Positions 43,151 to 52,925 of a stretch of 64,000 nt of DNA are shown piece by piece. The position numbers and the translations under genes are program-made. Position 1 is the first letter of the stretch. Each line of letters starts with the position of its first letter. Source of the stretch: Ashinkailepas kermadecensis (taxonomy: Eukaryota > Arthropoda > Thecostraca > Neolepadidae); assembly GCA_034440615.1 (NCBI GenBank), contig JAOTOM010004339.1, positions 186,001 to 250,000 of the forward strand, in the 5' to 3' direction. The notes below the pieces were generated by a model. It worked only from the letters and a program-made list of their open reading frames with translations. It was not told the DNA's origin and made no database searches.

Positions 43151-44700
43151 GTGAAGGCAGAAATTCGTCAGATTGGACGCTCAGCTTAGGTCCCCACTTA
43201 TTGTTACCGCGTTCACGGCGAGTACCAGGGGATTGCACTCTGAGAGAAAATCAGATAACAGCGAACTAATTTACATCGGCGTATTTACCCAATAAGGGCA
43301 TCAATGAAAACGCAAAATGAATAGAGGAAGGATCAGGCTCTCATTTTATATTACATAAACCATCACCCGTTCAATTGAACGGGAGAACGGAGGATGCAAA
43401 CAAGCCATTGGTTTTAACATGTTTTCTGATGTTTTTTTGCAATGACTTCTAAATCCCAATGCTATCGTACGAAATGGTGACTTTAAATATTGTCAAGAGC
43501 GATGATGCGTATGAGAATAATACGGTCTTTTTTCTGGAATATAATTGATCACCCTTAGTATCGTACAAATGGGTCAAAATTTGAACTTAAAATTGACCTT
43601 CTGAGACACAAAAGTAGCTATCACTAAAAAAACGAAGCCACCGAGGCATGGTGTGTAATAATATTTGTGCTTTATAATCACGTATTTATTCAAATATTGA
43701 GAATTTTCATCAGCACAAATTATAAAAATGCTCATAACTTTTAACATATCGGGTTATTCGAAAAATTGGAATAGCCAAACGATATAAAATTACATTTCGA
43801 TTCCAGGAATGTAGGGTAACACATATTTGACTTCTTATCTTTTGTTCCACGATGTTGACCATCATGACCAAAAACCACGAGCTAAGTGCGTTGTCAGAGT
43901 ATATACATATCGTTTACGTTGCCTTCAACTATTTGCGCTACTTGAGAAGTAAGGCAATGGCTCACTTAGGTTTTGTTAGGTTGTGATTTTCGAAATCAGC
44001 ATCGTTTTCTTGCCTATGGCCTGTAAATCTAATAAAACCTAAGTGATTTTTACTTACCTTCCTCGTCATCCAAAGTTTTCCGCCGAAAATGCAGGTGTAC
44101 GCGTTCAAACGAACCTAGTTCAGCGAATATTTATGTTCAAACGATCCGGTAAGTCCTAATGAGTTGTTTAAGAATGGTGAGATCCGGAAAATCTTGTTAG
44201 GTTTTGCTTAATAAGCATCTTCCTGTGACAAATCGAGCCGCCATTGCCCTCACAATGGTAAAATCGCATTCGTCAAATTGGACGGGGCATGCTTCAGATT
44301 GGACGGTTTCGATTAAGTTGGGTTAGGTTAGGTTAGGTTAGGTTAGGTTAGATTAGGTTAGGTTATGTTTGGTTAGGTTGCTGCATTTTTTGTTTCATTT
44401 TTAAACAATTCTTTTTATGCTACGCTACCTAGCTCAAAGCCCACTTTTTTGGTGTTATTTTGCTCACAACCTGAAAGTAAGCATTTGCACTGAAAATGAG
44501 TGGTCGCATCATCTTTGTCACATTCATAAACATTGCATTGGAATGATAAATTCCAAGAATTCATAAAACACCTTAAAGCACAAATTTACCACTAAACCTA
44601 ACCCATTCGTTTGCTCTATGGAGGCAAATGTGTTTAAAAACTTGTCTTGTTACCACCTTAAAGCACAATAATACTAAAATATGGTAGGTAGGTAGTTAGG
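43151..44700. repeat. TTAGG-associated module with GATTGGACG motifs
   Basis: TCAGATTGGACG at about 43167 and GTCAAATTGGACGG/TTCAGATTGGACGG at 44273-44306 precede the longest TTAGG-type tract in the window (44320-44385, about ten imperfect units). The conserved module (GCTCAAAGCCCACTTTTTTGG, ATTTTGCTCACAAC, GCATTTGCACTGAAAATGAG) follows on the minus strand. Confidence 0.65.
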
Positions 44701-44996
44701 TATCTGGCATAAATATAGAAATCACGTGCGGAAATCAGAAAAAGGCATGGACTGAACTTGTTGCAGCTTACCTGCCAATTTCTTTCTCTACTGTTTCTTT
44801 GGGAATTAAATATCAGCAAGTTATTCACTGTTCAAAATCACACCAATCTGCAGACACATCAGGTGTGACGTATAAAAAACGAAGCATTGCGACGTCACAT
44901 GAGTTTGGCCACCGGATTAAACATCGCGCGCAATTACACCACAAATGTCTCACCTCCGTCATATTTGTCGACCACAATCGCTAGTTTGAGATTATA

Positions 44997-45162
44997 AGGG
45001 GACGAGTGGTCTAGGGGTTAGATGCTCGTCCCACAATCGAAAGATTGTGGGTTCGAATCTCACCTGTCGCTATTCTTCGCCCGCGACCAATCGGCGTGAG
45101 AGATTGGCGACGCTATATGACTCAATGGTCGACGTGTCGTAAAACCAATAACCAACGAACCA
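44997..45162 (+). mobile_element. tRNA-derived SINE, family 1, best copy, with TSD
   Basis: 166 bp between exact 14-bp duplications AGTTTGAGATTATA (44983-44996, 45163-45176). The head starts GGGGACGAGTGGTCTAGGGG; its D-arm resembles tRNA-Glu/Asp (GTGGTCTAGNGGTTAG). The B-box GGTTCGAATCT lies at about 45051-45061. The unrelated body follows (GCGACCAATCGGCGTGAGAG), then GCTATATGACTCAATGGTCG and CGTGTCGTAAAACCAATAAC. It is not a functional tRNA gene because the anticodon arm and acceptor stem do not close. Confidence 0.93.
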
Positions 45163-45176
45163 AGTTTGAGATTATA

Positions 45177-46585
45177 GGATTCTTGTACTTGAACTTTTTA
45201 CCTCTGGATGTTACGGTTTTAGATGTTCTGAAAAACGGCCATCACGACCGGTGTCCGTTATACCCAATTCTATTTTTCAAGGAGGGAGACAGGAAATTAG
45301 CAACTTCAAACGCGCAATTACTATATTGTTGCCAATTACAGGTTATTGTTGGGTGATATTGTCTTGCCTCACACAAACGCCTCAATGAAAGCATTCTCGG
45401 ACTATGCCTGGCTGCGCCAGCATGCAAAATACAAATACAAGGTAGTCCTCTTGGTTGGTTATTAGGGTTTTAGGGCGCATCAACTGCATTGGTTATACAG
45501 CGCCCATAGGGTAGTCCTCTGTTTTGTCAAGAAAAAAATCATATAACGTGCAAAACTATACGGGCAATGCATAAACTTCGTATGTCTCATGCGAAGCGAA
45601 ATTGAAACATGCCTGATGCTACCAATTCCTGCCCTATGAGAGGAAAAAGCTTTGACGTCACCAAGGCTTGAAGGCAAACTTTGGTGTACCTTCTAAAGTA
45701 ATGATATCTTGGGTGGCAATTCATGCGCGCTACCAGACATTGGTCTTGTATGACTTTGTAAGGTTTGTTTTGGAAGTCATGTGAGCCACAGCTTAGGATA
45801 GATTGCTTTCTTCAGGAATATCAATTATAATGCAGTGTATATGTAGCTTCTTGCTGACACTTTTATTTCATGGTATCGTAAGCTGGTAGATTGGCTCACA
45901 TGCGGCTCTCGTTGGTTCAGTTTGAGACTGGGGTGCCCCATATCAATATTCAATGCATGCACATTGTCATTTGGCATGTAGGTACCTAGGTAAATATCAA
46001 GCTGATAGTGTGATGGGTGGGCTGCTGACGATAATTATAGTTCGTATATCCACAATCTCAATAATTATGATTGTTGTTCACTGGACTGGATTGCATGCAA
46101 GTTTGACAATGACTGAAAATTGAGAATGGAATAAATCCTGTTCAAGCTCCATATGCATGTGATTTTGCCATTGGTGGTGTGTACAAGCATCAGTATGACA
46201 ATGCAATTGTTGTTTAGTGGTTTAGCAGATTTTCAGACAATCTGGTTTAAAATGTATCAGCATCAGCTAATCTCAACATTTTATGATGTAAGCTGTCCTT
46301 CCACAGTGGAGAGAAGTCCAGCTTTTTTTCTTTTTTTGCACACAACTTTAAATTGTGTAGCAAAAGGTGGAGGTCAGTCCACTATCTAATGCAAATCTGT
46401 TTCTATCCCGTACAAAATGTGCTGGTTAACATCAACTAAGTTTTCTATGTAGCATGGTGTTTTTCATTTTTTTCCTTTAGCTTTCTCATCAGCATAAAAA
46501 TAGCATAGGTTATTGTGGGCCCACATCAACATTGGGGGGCAAGATCAACATCGGTGGGGCCTTAGCCCCCACACAAGGATACAAA
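45177..46585. other. Non-coding stretch with one LINE tail
   Basis: No gene recognised. Contains the tail insertion at 45452-45509. Confidence 0.4.
45452..45509 (-). mobile_element. LINE-tail mini-insertion (58 bp) with TSD
   Basis: TTAGGGCGCATCAACTGCAT...ACAGCGCCCATA with TGGTTGGTTATTAGGG at the tail end, between exact copies of GGTAGTCCTCT (45441-45451, 45510-45520). The GGGCGC/GCGCCC arms of the hairpin are intact. Confidence 0.92.
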
Positions 46586-46599
46586 TCGACCGGGCGGTT

Positions 46600-47548
46600 A
46601 TTAGGTTTGAAATGGTGCTGTCTCGGTTAAAAGCCCTACATGCACGCTTGCGGGAGCAAATAGCTTCGCGGCACTGGTCCGTCCACCATGGCACTGGGGT
46701 ACGCCGAGGTGCCCCAGAGGTTCTCGGGATGCATTCCGTGGCTGATTCGACGATGACTGAAGTGAAAGCAGACATGGGGAGTGGACGGCTGTTGTGGGAA
46801 AAATGAGTTTACTTCCAGCTTGGCCTCGAACTCACTCGAGCTGGCTTTACTACTGTGCCACCGCTGCGGCCTAGTACCAAGAACAGTTTCAGTTTGGTAT
46901 TCAAGCCATACCGAAAAATGGTCACTTCCCAACGGATGGTCGGCCACAGACCAATTAAAGCACTGAGCTATCTGCGGACTACAAAGGCTCAGGTCTATGG
47001 TAGATGTACTTCCAGAAGGAAGAGTAAAATAGGTTGGCGAACCGTCATTTAAAAGCCACAATGACTCGGCACCGATAAAACGTTATTAAAAAAGTCCACG
47101 CGTGTTGGTGTAGTCACATCCCCACACTGTGTAATGGCAGTTAAAATCTCCAAGGAGCAAAACAGGTGGAGGGAGTTCCAGCATTAAGAGGCTGAGCTGT
47201 GCCGAGGGGAAAGCATCCCACGGTGGCACGTATAATGGAACAACCATCATTGCGCGGCGGTTGACGTTCACACGTGCAGCAACAGCCTAGAGCGACGTCT
47301 GTAGCAGCAGGTGCTGCGCTGGAACACTGGTGGACAGCTAAAACGAGGCCACCATGTGCAATTGTGTCAGCAGACAGGACATCCTTCAGAAAGACAAAGT
47401 AGCCTTTAATGGTGCATTGGACGCTTGCAGACAGCTTGGTCTCCTGGACACATACAACAATGGGGTGGAGACAAGATGAAACTTGTTGTAGGTCAGTAAA
47501 ATCTGACCTAAAACCACGCATATTCCACTGTAAAAATAAAGAGGGCAT
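46600..47548 (-). pseudogene. LINE-C ORF2 endonuclease domain, frameshifted
   Basis: Starts at ATG 47548 with MPSLFLQWNMRGFRSDFTDL and keeps the catalytic QETKL block (about 47429-47443). Later blocks, in shifted frames, are LLLGDFNCHYTVWGC (about 47120-47165), SGSTSTIDLSLCSP (about 46975-47020) and GSDHFSVW (about 46915-46940). The frame ends in PRRTPVPWWTDQC (about 46680-46715), the usual linker just after the endonuclease. It has at least two frameshifts. All main APE catalytic residues are recognisable. Confidence 0.85.
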
Positions 47549-47696
47549 TTCGCTTTTTGACTAAGGTTGACTAGGTTAGTAACATGAAAGAGTAAAAGTA
47601 TGAACATGTACAAGTATAGAAGATGGATGAAATCGTCGGAGGACTAGCAATGACTATGGTGGATAACGTGCATTTTAAAAACTATATCTCCGTCCT

Positions 47697-47753
47697 TGGG
47701 CGCGAATGATCAAAACTGGTCGAAGCGCCCTAAAGCCCAAATAACTAACTAAC
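47697..47753 (+). mobile_element. LINE-tail mini-insertion (57 bp) with TSD
   Basis: TGGGCGCGAATGATC, CTGGTCGAAGCGCCCTAAAG and CCCAAATAACTAACTAAC between exact copies of TATCTCCGTCCT (47685-47696, 47754-47765). It sits at the ORF1/ORF2 junction of LINE-C. Confidence 0.93.
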
Positions 47754-47759
47754 TATCTC

Positions 47760-49130
47760 CGTCCTCCCCCGAGCGAGCGGATCGCCGATGACTCAGAGGT
47801 CACACCGCCACACGGTCCAGGGGATTGAGTCCTGGGGCGGGAGCTCGGCGATCCATGGCCGGGCGGAGAGCCAGACGACGGTATGCTTCGCTTCTGGAGG
47901 CCCAGCCTAGGGGGAGGCGGGGAGGCCCATCTCGTTAGTCTGCGCTCCCGCCGGTCCCTCAACTCGCCTTCGCGGCGATGGGGTGACCGACCTTGGGGGA
48001 GGAGCTCTGTCAGAGACTTGGCGGGCCTTCGCCTTCGCATCGCGGGCGCGCCTCTCGGCTTCCTGGTAGCGCAGGTTGAGATCAGATATCTCGCTGGGGC
48101 GATACGTATTTCGGAACGGCGATGCAGGTACGGAAGCAGAGGTTGATGGTGGGGTGAGGCCTGGCTCACGGGAAGAGGAGAATGTTCAGGTAGGGTGGGG
48201 GTGGAGAGGATATATTTGGAGGTGGTGGTGGGGCGTGTGGGAGGCGAGAGAAGGTTTGAGGGCGGATGGGTAGTGGGATGTGGGGATTTCGAGGTAGATG
48301 ACGAGGAAAATGGGGAGGGGCTCGGATTGGGCGGAAAGGACCGAGGAGGCTTCTTGGACCGTTGGGCCAGAGTCCATTCCCCACCCTCGGGGATTGAACG
48401 GGATTAGGCCTCATATGGGCGAATGGAGCATGCACTCGTACAGGGTGGGACCTCGGTCGCCTCGGCGCCGTATTGGGTTGGCTGCCCTGGTCTCGCGGGC
48501 GAAGCAAGGGGCACTCCGAAAGATCGAAGAAGAGTCATGAGTTGTGTAATCAGGTCAGAAACGTTGTTGGGCTGTGTGTGCTGTGTGTCTACCAGAGTAG
48601 TTTTAGCTTGGCGGCCGTCCACATTTGCTACATAGGTAACCTTGGGATGGATCCTATCATGCAAATATAGAGCCTCTCGAAACGAAACAATTTGGGTACA
48701 CTTAATCGAAATGATTTCTCTCTCCTTCCTGTATGCAGGGCATGCCCTATCGAATGTGCACGCTGGCCTTCATCACAATTTACACACCAAGGTGATTCAG
48801 CAGTGCACTGATCCGTAGCATGCTCCGATGATCCGCATCTTCGACATGCGGGGCGGTTACGGCGGAATTGGGTGTGGCTATACTTTTGACATCGAAAGCA
48901 CCGCATGGAGTTGGGGATAAGCCTCCTGACCTTCGCAATGATGTACCCGACACGGACAGATTCAGGTAATTCCATAGAGCTAAAAGTCAAGATTATGTTG
49001 TCTGTGGGTTCCACCTCTTGGCCTTTCTTCAGTAATTCTCCTCGCCTGAATAACTCCATCGTCTGCCAGACCATCAGTAATTTCAGCGTCACTAACACCT
49101 CTTAAATCGAAACAGTTAATTACTACCTTC
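47760..49130 (-). pseudogene. LINE-C ORF1 (gag-like, zinc knuckles)
   Basis: Partial ORF1 homologous to LINE-A's. Blocks are NIILTFSSMELPESVRVGYI, then three knuckle-like motifs: RCFRCQKYSHTQFRRNRP (last Cys replaced), CRRCGSSEHATDQC (complete CX2CX4HX4C) and CVNCDEGQRAHS. A basic and proline-rich tail follows down to about 47760. Frameshifts at about 48640 and 48500. The N-terminal end is lost at about 49130. Confidence 0.75.
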
Positions 49131-49134
49131 GAGT

Positions 49135-49182
49135 GTTATTTGGGCATTAGGGCGCTTCGACCAGAATTGATCATTCGCACTC
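49135..49182 (-). mobile_element. LINE-tail mini-insertion (48 bp) with TSD
   Basis: GTTATTTGGGCATTAGGGCG, CTTCGACCAGAATTG between exact copies of CCTTCGAGT (49126-49134, 49183-49191). Confidence 0.85.
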
Positions 49183-49193
49183 CCTTCGAGTGG

Positions 49194-49360
49194 TTGGTTG
49201 GTTGGTTATTAGCTTTTACGACACGTCGACCGTTGAGTCATATAGCGTCGCCAATCTCTCACGCCGATTGGTCGCGGGCGAAGAGTAGCGACATGTGAGA
49301 CTCGAACCCACAATCTTTCGATTGCGAGACGAGCATCTTACCCCTAGACTACTCGTCCCC
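49194..49360 (-). mobile_element. tRNA-derived SINE, family 1, with TSD
   Basis: 167 bp between exact 15-bp duplications ACTCCCTTCGAGTGG (49179-49193, 49361-49375). The duplicated target includes the TSD of the neighbouring tail insertion, so the SINE arrived after it. Same head (GGGGACGAGTAGTCTAGGGG on the minus strand) and tail as the other copies. Confidence 0.95.
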
Positions 49361-49454
49361 ACTCCCTTCGAGTGGTTTTTCGTTGAGTATGTTTTCAGTC
49401 ATGGGTATTGTCAACGTCTTTCTCCCCTGATGGTCTCTAGCAGAGTACACAAAT

Positions 49455-50530
49455 TCACAACGAGTACACACTGGAGATGTGTATCACAATGCCGATACAC
49501 ACCGGCACACTGAAGACGCACATCGTCACAATAACGGCACACACCGTCACACAGAAGACGCACATCGTCACAATGCCGAGACACACCGGCACACAAGATG
49601 CATATCGTCACAATGCCGACACATACCGTCACACTGAAGATGCATATCGCCACAATGCCGATACGCACAGACACACTGAAGATGCATATCGTCACAATGC
49701 CGACACATACCGTCACACTGAAGATGCATATCGCCACAATGCCGATACGCAGACACACTGAAGATGCATATCGTCACAATGCCGACACATACCGTCACAC
49801 TGAACACGTGTATCATCACAATGTACATACACACAGACAACAGACACTGAAGATGCATATCGTCACAATGCCGACACATACCGTCACGTTGAACACGCGC
49901 ATCGTCACAATGTATATACACACAGACACACTAAAGATGCATATTGTCACAATGTAGATACACACAGACAACAGACGCACTGAAGATGCATATCGTCACA
50001 ATGCCGACACATACCGTCACATTGAATACACATATCGTCACAATGCCGACACATACCATCACAGTGAACACGTGTATCGTCACAATGTAGATACACACAG
50101 GCACACTGAAGATGCATATCGTCACAATGCCGACACATGCCGTCACAGTGAAGATGCATATCGTCACAATGCCGACACATACAGTCACAGTGAACACGTG
50201 TATCGTCACAATGTAGATACGCACACACACACTGAAGATGCATATCGTCACAATGCCGACACATACCGTCACATTGAATACACATATCGTCACAATGCCG
50301 ACACACTGAAGGCACATATCGTCACAATGCCGACACACGCCGTCACAATGACGGGGTGTATCGTCACAATGCCTATACACACTGGCACGCTGACGATGCA
50401 TATCGTCACAATGCCGACGCACACCGTTCCACTGAAGATGTGCATCATAGTATATAACATCAGACATGCAATGTGACATTGCAGACAAATCCGTCACACT
50501 GCAGACGGATATCAGCACATGCTGACACAC
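49455..50530. repeat. 21/42-bp minisatellite, 1.1 kb
   Basis: About 50 units of 21 bp with a 42-bp higher-order period (ATATCGTCACAATGCCGACA then CATACCGTCACACTGAAGAT). On the minus strand the unit contains CTTCAGTGTGACGGTATG, nearly the same as the exon B acceptor TTTCTTCAG|TGTGACATTG. Minus frames stay open for 100-200 codons (VTVCVGIVTICIFS repeated) because the unit is a multiple of three. Confidence 0.95.
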
Positions 50531-52150
50531 ACCATTCAACTGAAGATGTGCATCATATTATATTACAGCAGACATATACCTTGACATTGCAGACATACTC
50601 AGTCCAATGTGGCACAGTGAGCATTCAAGGAACTATTGGTGTTGTTCACTGGTGTTGGCATACCTTTTTCCCACATAAATTTGGCATGTTGTTTGAAAAT
50701 GTTTAGGTCAAATCAGCTAGGGTCAACGAGTTAGTCAGGGTCAAGTGAGGTCACCTCTAGAAAAGTTCAACCAGTCGTCACGCCTTAACGGATAAAGATA
50801 TTTTCATGAAACTTTCAGCGTTTGCTTATCTTTAGGGATGGAACAAAACGCACCTGAGGAATTTTGTTTTCGTTTTTGATCACTTATAGTTTTGCGCATT
50901 TGCCCATTAGGGCTAAAATCGAGGATACTGGCTAAATAAAGTAAGCATTTCTTTTTATGACATCAAGTTAACTTCAAACAACGCTTTTCAGTCCGCTCTA
51001 CCCAATATACAAATAATAGTTCAAGAAAATTGAAAACTCCAAATTTTTACGTTTCAAAAATAAAACTGGATTTTTGGGTGGGTAAAAGTTTTAGAGCCAT
51101 GATCGATTTCGCCTTAATTTTCTGATTCTAAATGTTTTTAGCTTTTCAAATCTCCCCCAAAATGAACTCCCCAGAGCCAAAAACATGATGTAACTTGTGA
51201 AAACATAGGCCCCTATTGCGGTCACTTGTTTGGGGAGGGGTAAAATTTTCGCGGTGGTTTCTGACCCTACTCGTCGAGCGCTTTCCGGTGATACCTCTTT
51301 CGTTTTCTTGCGACGTTTAGTTTGGATATTAGAGGGGGGTTTGTATCACCCCCCACGCTTTGTATATAGTAAAGCATGCATTCAGCATGAGAAGAGGCAA
51401 CCGCATACGGTTCATGTGAACTATTGAAAATATTTTGGGCGATGGAAAGTCGACAATGGGCAACAGCATTCTTACGGGTTAAAAATGATGCCTCAAACCG
51501 CGCAACAGTGACAGCAGTCTCACACATGGCAGGAATAGGTGCAGTCCTGCAGACATAACAGATACATACACATTCAGCAATGTTACATTGTGCCAACAGA
51601 AACATTGTGCAAAGAGAGATAAAAATATTACAGGCATACCACAAACAGCATCATAAACACCAGAAAATTCAGCCCTCAGTCCCAACCATGACAGCTGAGA
51701 TTCTCCATGCACGTTTCAGATGTGAAAAGTTGTTAGGCAAGACGAACAGTTCGCTCCTGCATTGCTTTTAATGCATTTCTGGGTATGCTCATGGTTACAC
51801 AGCATTATGAAATGGCACACCAACACTACATGCACAACACAGCTCGCTCTTATCTGCTGATGTCATAGGGGCCATTGGCCTGTTGAAGAGCTCTTATGAC
51901 CACCCCAGCGCCCTGGCATTCATGTGTCGTAGAGTGGAGGGTGATGTAAGTTCAAGATGTCAAAACCAGCTATGAAATTGAAGAAAGTCAAGAATATTAC
52001 AAATAAGAAATGATGAAATGAGAAAAAAGAGAAATTCTTAGCAAAATGTTTATATGCTAATGCAAAATGAAGTTAATAGGAGAATAGGAAGCACAAATGT
52101 AGCTAAATGCGGTCATACCTCACATGTCAATTCAAGAAAAACAAAACTCG
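50531..52150. other. Non-coding stretch, no feature recognised
   Basis: Contains a repeated GGTCAAGTGAGGTCACCTCT-type block at its start. The open frames at 51267-51712 have no recognisable family. Confidence 0.4.
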
Positions 52151-52400
52151 CTTGAGGTCAGACCAAACTGCTACTAGGCAATGGTTCCCAATACTCTGCT
52201 TGAGGAGGTCAAAACAATCTGCTACTAGGATTGCAGGCTTCTGCTATTCTGCTTCAGGAGGTCAAAACAAACTACTACTCAGTAATGGCTCCTTCTACTC
52301 TATTTGAGGTCAAAACAAACTGCTACTAGATAATGGCTCTTACTTCTCTGTTTGGGGACGTCAAAACAAACTACTACAAGATAATCGCTCCCACGTACAG
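52150..52400. repeat. About 51-bp tandem repeat downstream of exon A
   Basis: Five units around GAGGTCAAAACAAACTGCTACTAG (starts near 52155, 52205, 52256, 52307, 52357), ending about 60 bp from the Fuzzy exon A donor. Confidence 0.88.
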
Positions 52401-52459
52401 TTTGGAATTCCAGGGCACTGGACCTTTCGTGAAAACTGAGCTACATGCGAATTGCAGAC

Positions 52460-52581
52460 CTTTCATGGAACTCGCGCCAGGTGATTTGACAGCTGGCCGT
52501 CTCCAGGCTGAGCAGGTGCACATCAAAAGACTTGCCAAACACGAACGTGCCGTTGAGAGCCGCCTGGATGGGGAACGGCAG
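52460..52581 (-). CDS. fuz: Fuzzy (planar cell polarity effector), exon A
   Basis: Minus-strand exon of 122 bp: 40 codons plus AG of a split serine. The acceptor is TTTCGCCGGCAG|CTGCCG (52582/52581) and the donor side is GAAAG|GTCTGC (52460/52459). It reads LPFPIQAALNGTFVFGKSF, DVHLLSLETASC, then QITWREFHE. Vertebrate FUZ has LPFSVIGSLNGVHMFG, then VQLSSARTENTTVVWKSFHD at the same spacing. It forms the start of the first longin region. An upstream exon must supply the N-terminus (the usual MxxxLLCLxxxxGxPLF region), and I do not find it between 52.9 and 64 kb. The donor is poor for a 38.8-kb intron, but the phase fits exon B exactly. The exon's 5' edge and acceptor are repeated upstream four more times. 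Confidence 0.9.
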
Positions 52582-52925
52582 CTGCCGGCGAAACAGGGAC
52601 TGTCAGTCACCACAGATCCTGCCGCTGTCCCCGAGCAGCACGTCTGGACGGAGAACGGCAGCTGCCGGCGAAACAGGGACCGTCAATACAGATCCTGACG
52701 CTGTCCCCGAGCAGCACGTCTGGACGGGGAACGGCAGCTGCCAGCGCAGCAGGGACCGTCAATACAGATCCTGACGCCGTCCCCGAGCAGCACGCCTGGA
52801 CGGGGAACGGCAGCTGCCGGCGAAACAGGGACCGTCAATACAGATCCTGACGATGTCCCCGAGCAGCACGTCTGGACGGGGAACGACAGCTGCCGGCGGA
52901 ACCGGAACTTGTCAGTCGACACAGA
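52582..52925. repeat. 76-bp minisatellite seeded from the exon A acceptor
   Basis: The block GGCAGCTGCCGGCGAAACAG (acceptor plus first codons of exon A in reverse) occurs at 52577, 52657, 52733, 52809 and 52885: spacings 80, 76, 76, 76. Each unit includes GAGCAGCACGTCTGGACGG. On the minus strand each copy retains TTTCGCCGGCAG or a near variant. Confidence 0.95.

Larger units (their letters stand above)
46590..49130 (-). mobile_element. LINE-C: 5' portion of a LINE-A-family element
   Basis: Minus-strand copy carrying ORF1 (about 49130-47760) and the endonuclease part of ORF2 (47548 to about 46600); reverse transcriptase, RNase H and the 3' end are absent. This is the opposite of the usual 5' truncation. 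It is interrupted by a LINE tail at 47697-47753, with another tail and a SINE at its 5' edge. Confidence 0.8.
13696..52459 (-). other. fuz: Fuzzy intron A-B (38.8 kb), host of most mobile elements
   Basis: Defined by exon A's donor side at 52460 (GAAAG|GTCTGC) and exon B's acceptor at 13695. The split serine codon (AG|T) and continuous protein similarity across the junction (WREFHE-S-VTLIL against WKSFHDSITLI) support the join. The donor GTCTGC is weak. The intron contains three LINE copies, the foldback element, SINEs, GC-rich arrays and possibly unrelated exons. Its two ends carry related 21-bp minisatellites. Confidence 0.75.

Noticed and set aside
44320..44385. True telomere or chromosome end
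   Set aside because: The tract is short, imperfect and flanked on both sides by ordinary sequence, and the same module recurs at several internal sites.
44997..45070. Functional tRNA gene
   Set aside because: The A- and B-boxes are present, but the stems do not close into a cloverleaf. The unit recurs four times with a common non-tRNA body and TSDs, so it is a SINE.
49455..50530. CRISPR-like array
   Set aside because: There is no constant repeat with unique spacers. Both 21-bp halves drift and the context is eukaryotic. It is a minisatellite.
49411..50539. Repetitive 100-200-codon frames across the 21/42-bp minisatellite as a repeat protein
   Set aside because: Frames on both strands are open because of the period. 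No start context or non-repeat domain is present. Kept only as possible splice-derived extension of Fuzzy, not as a separate gene.
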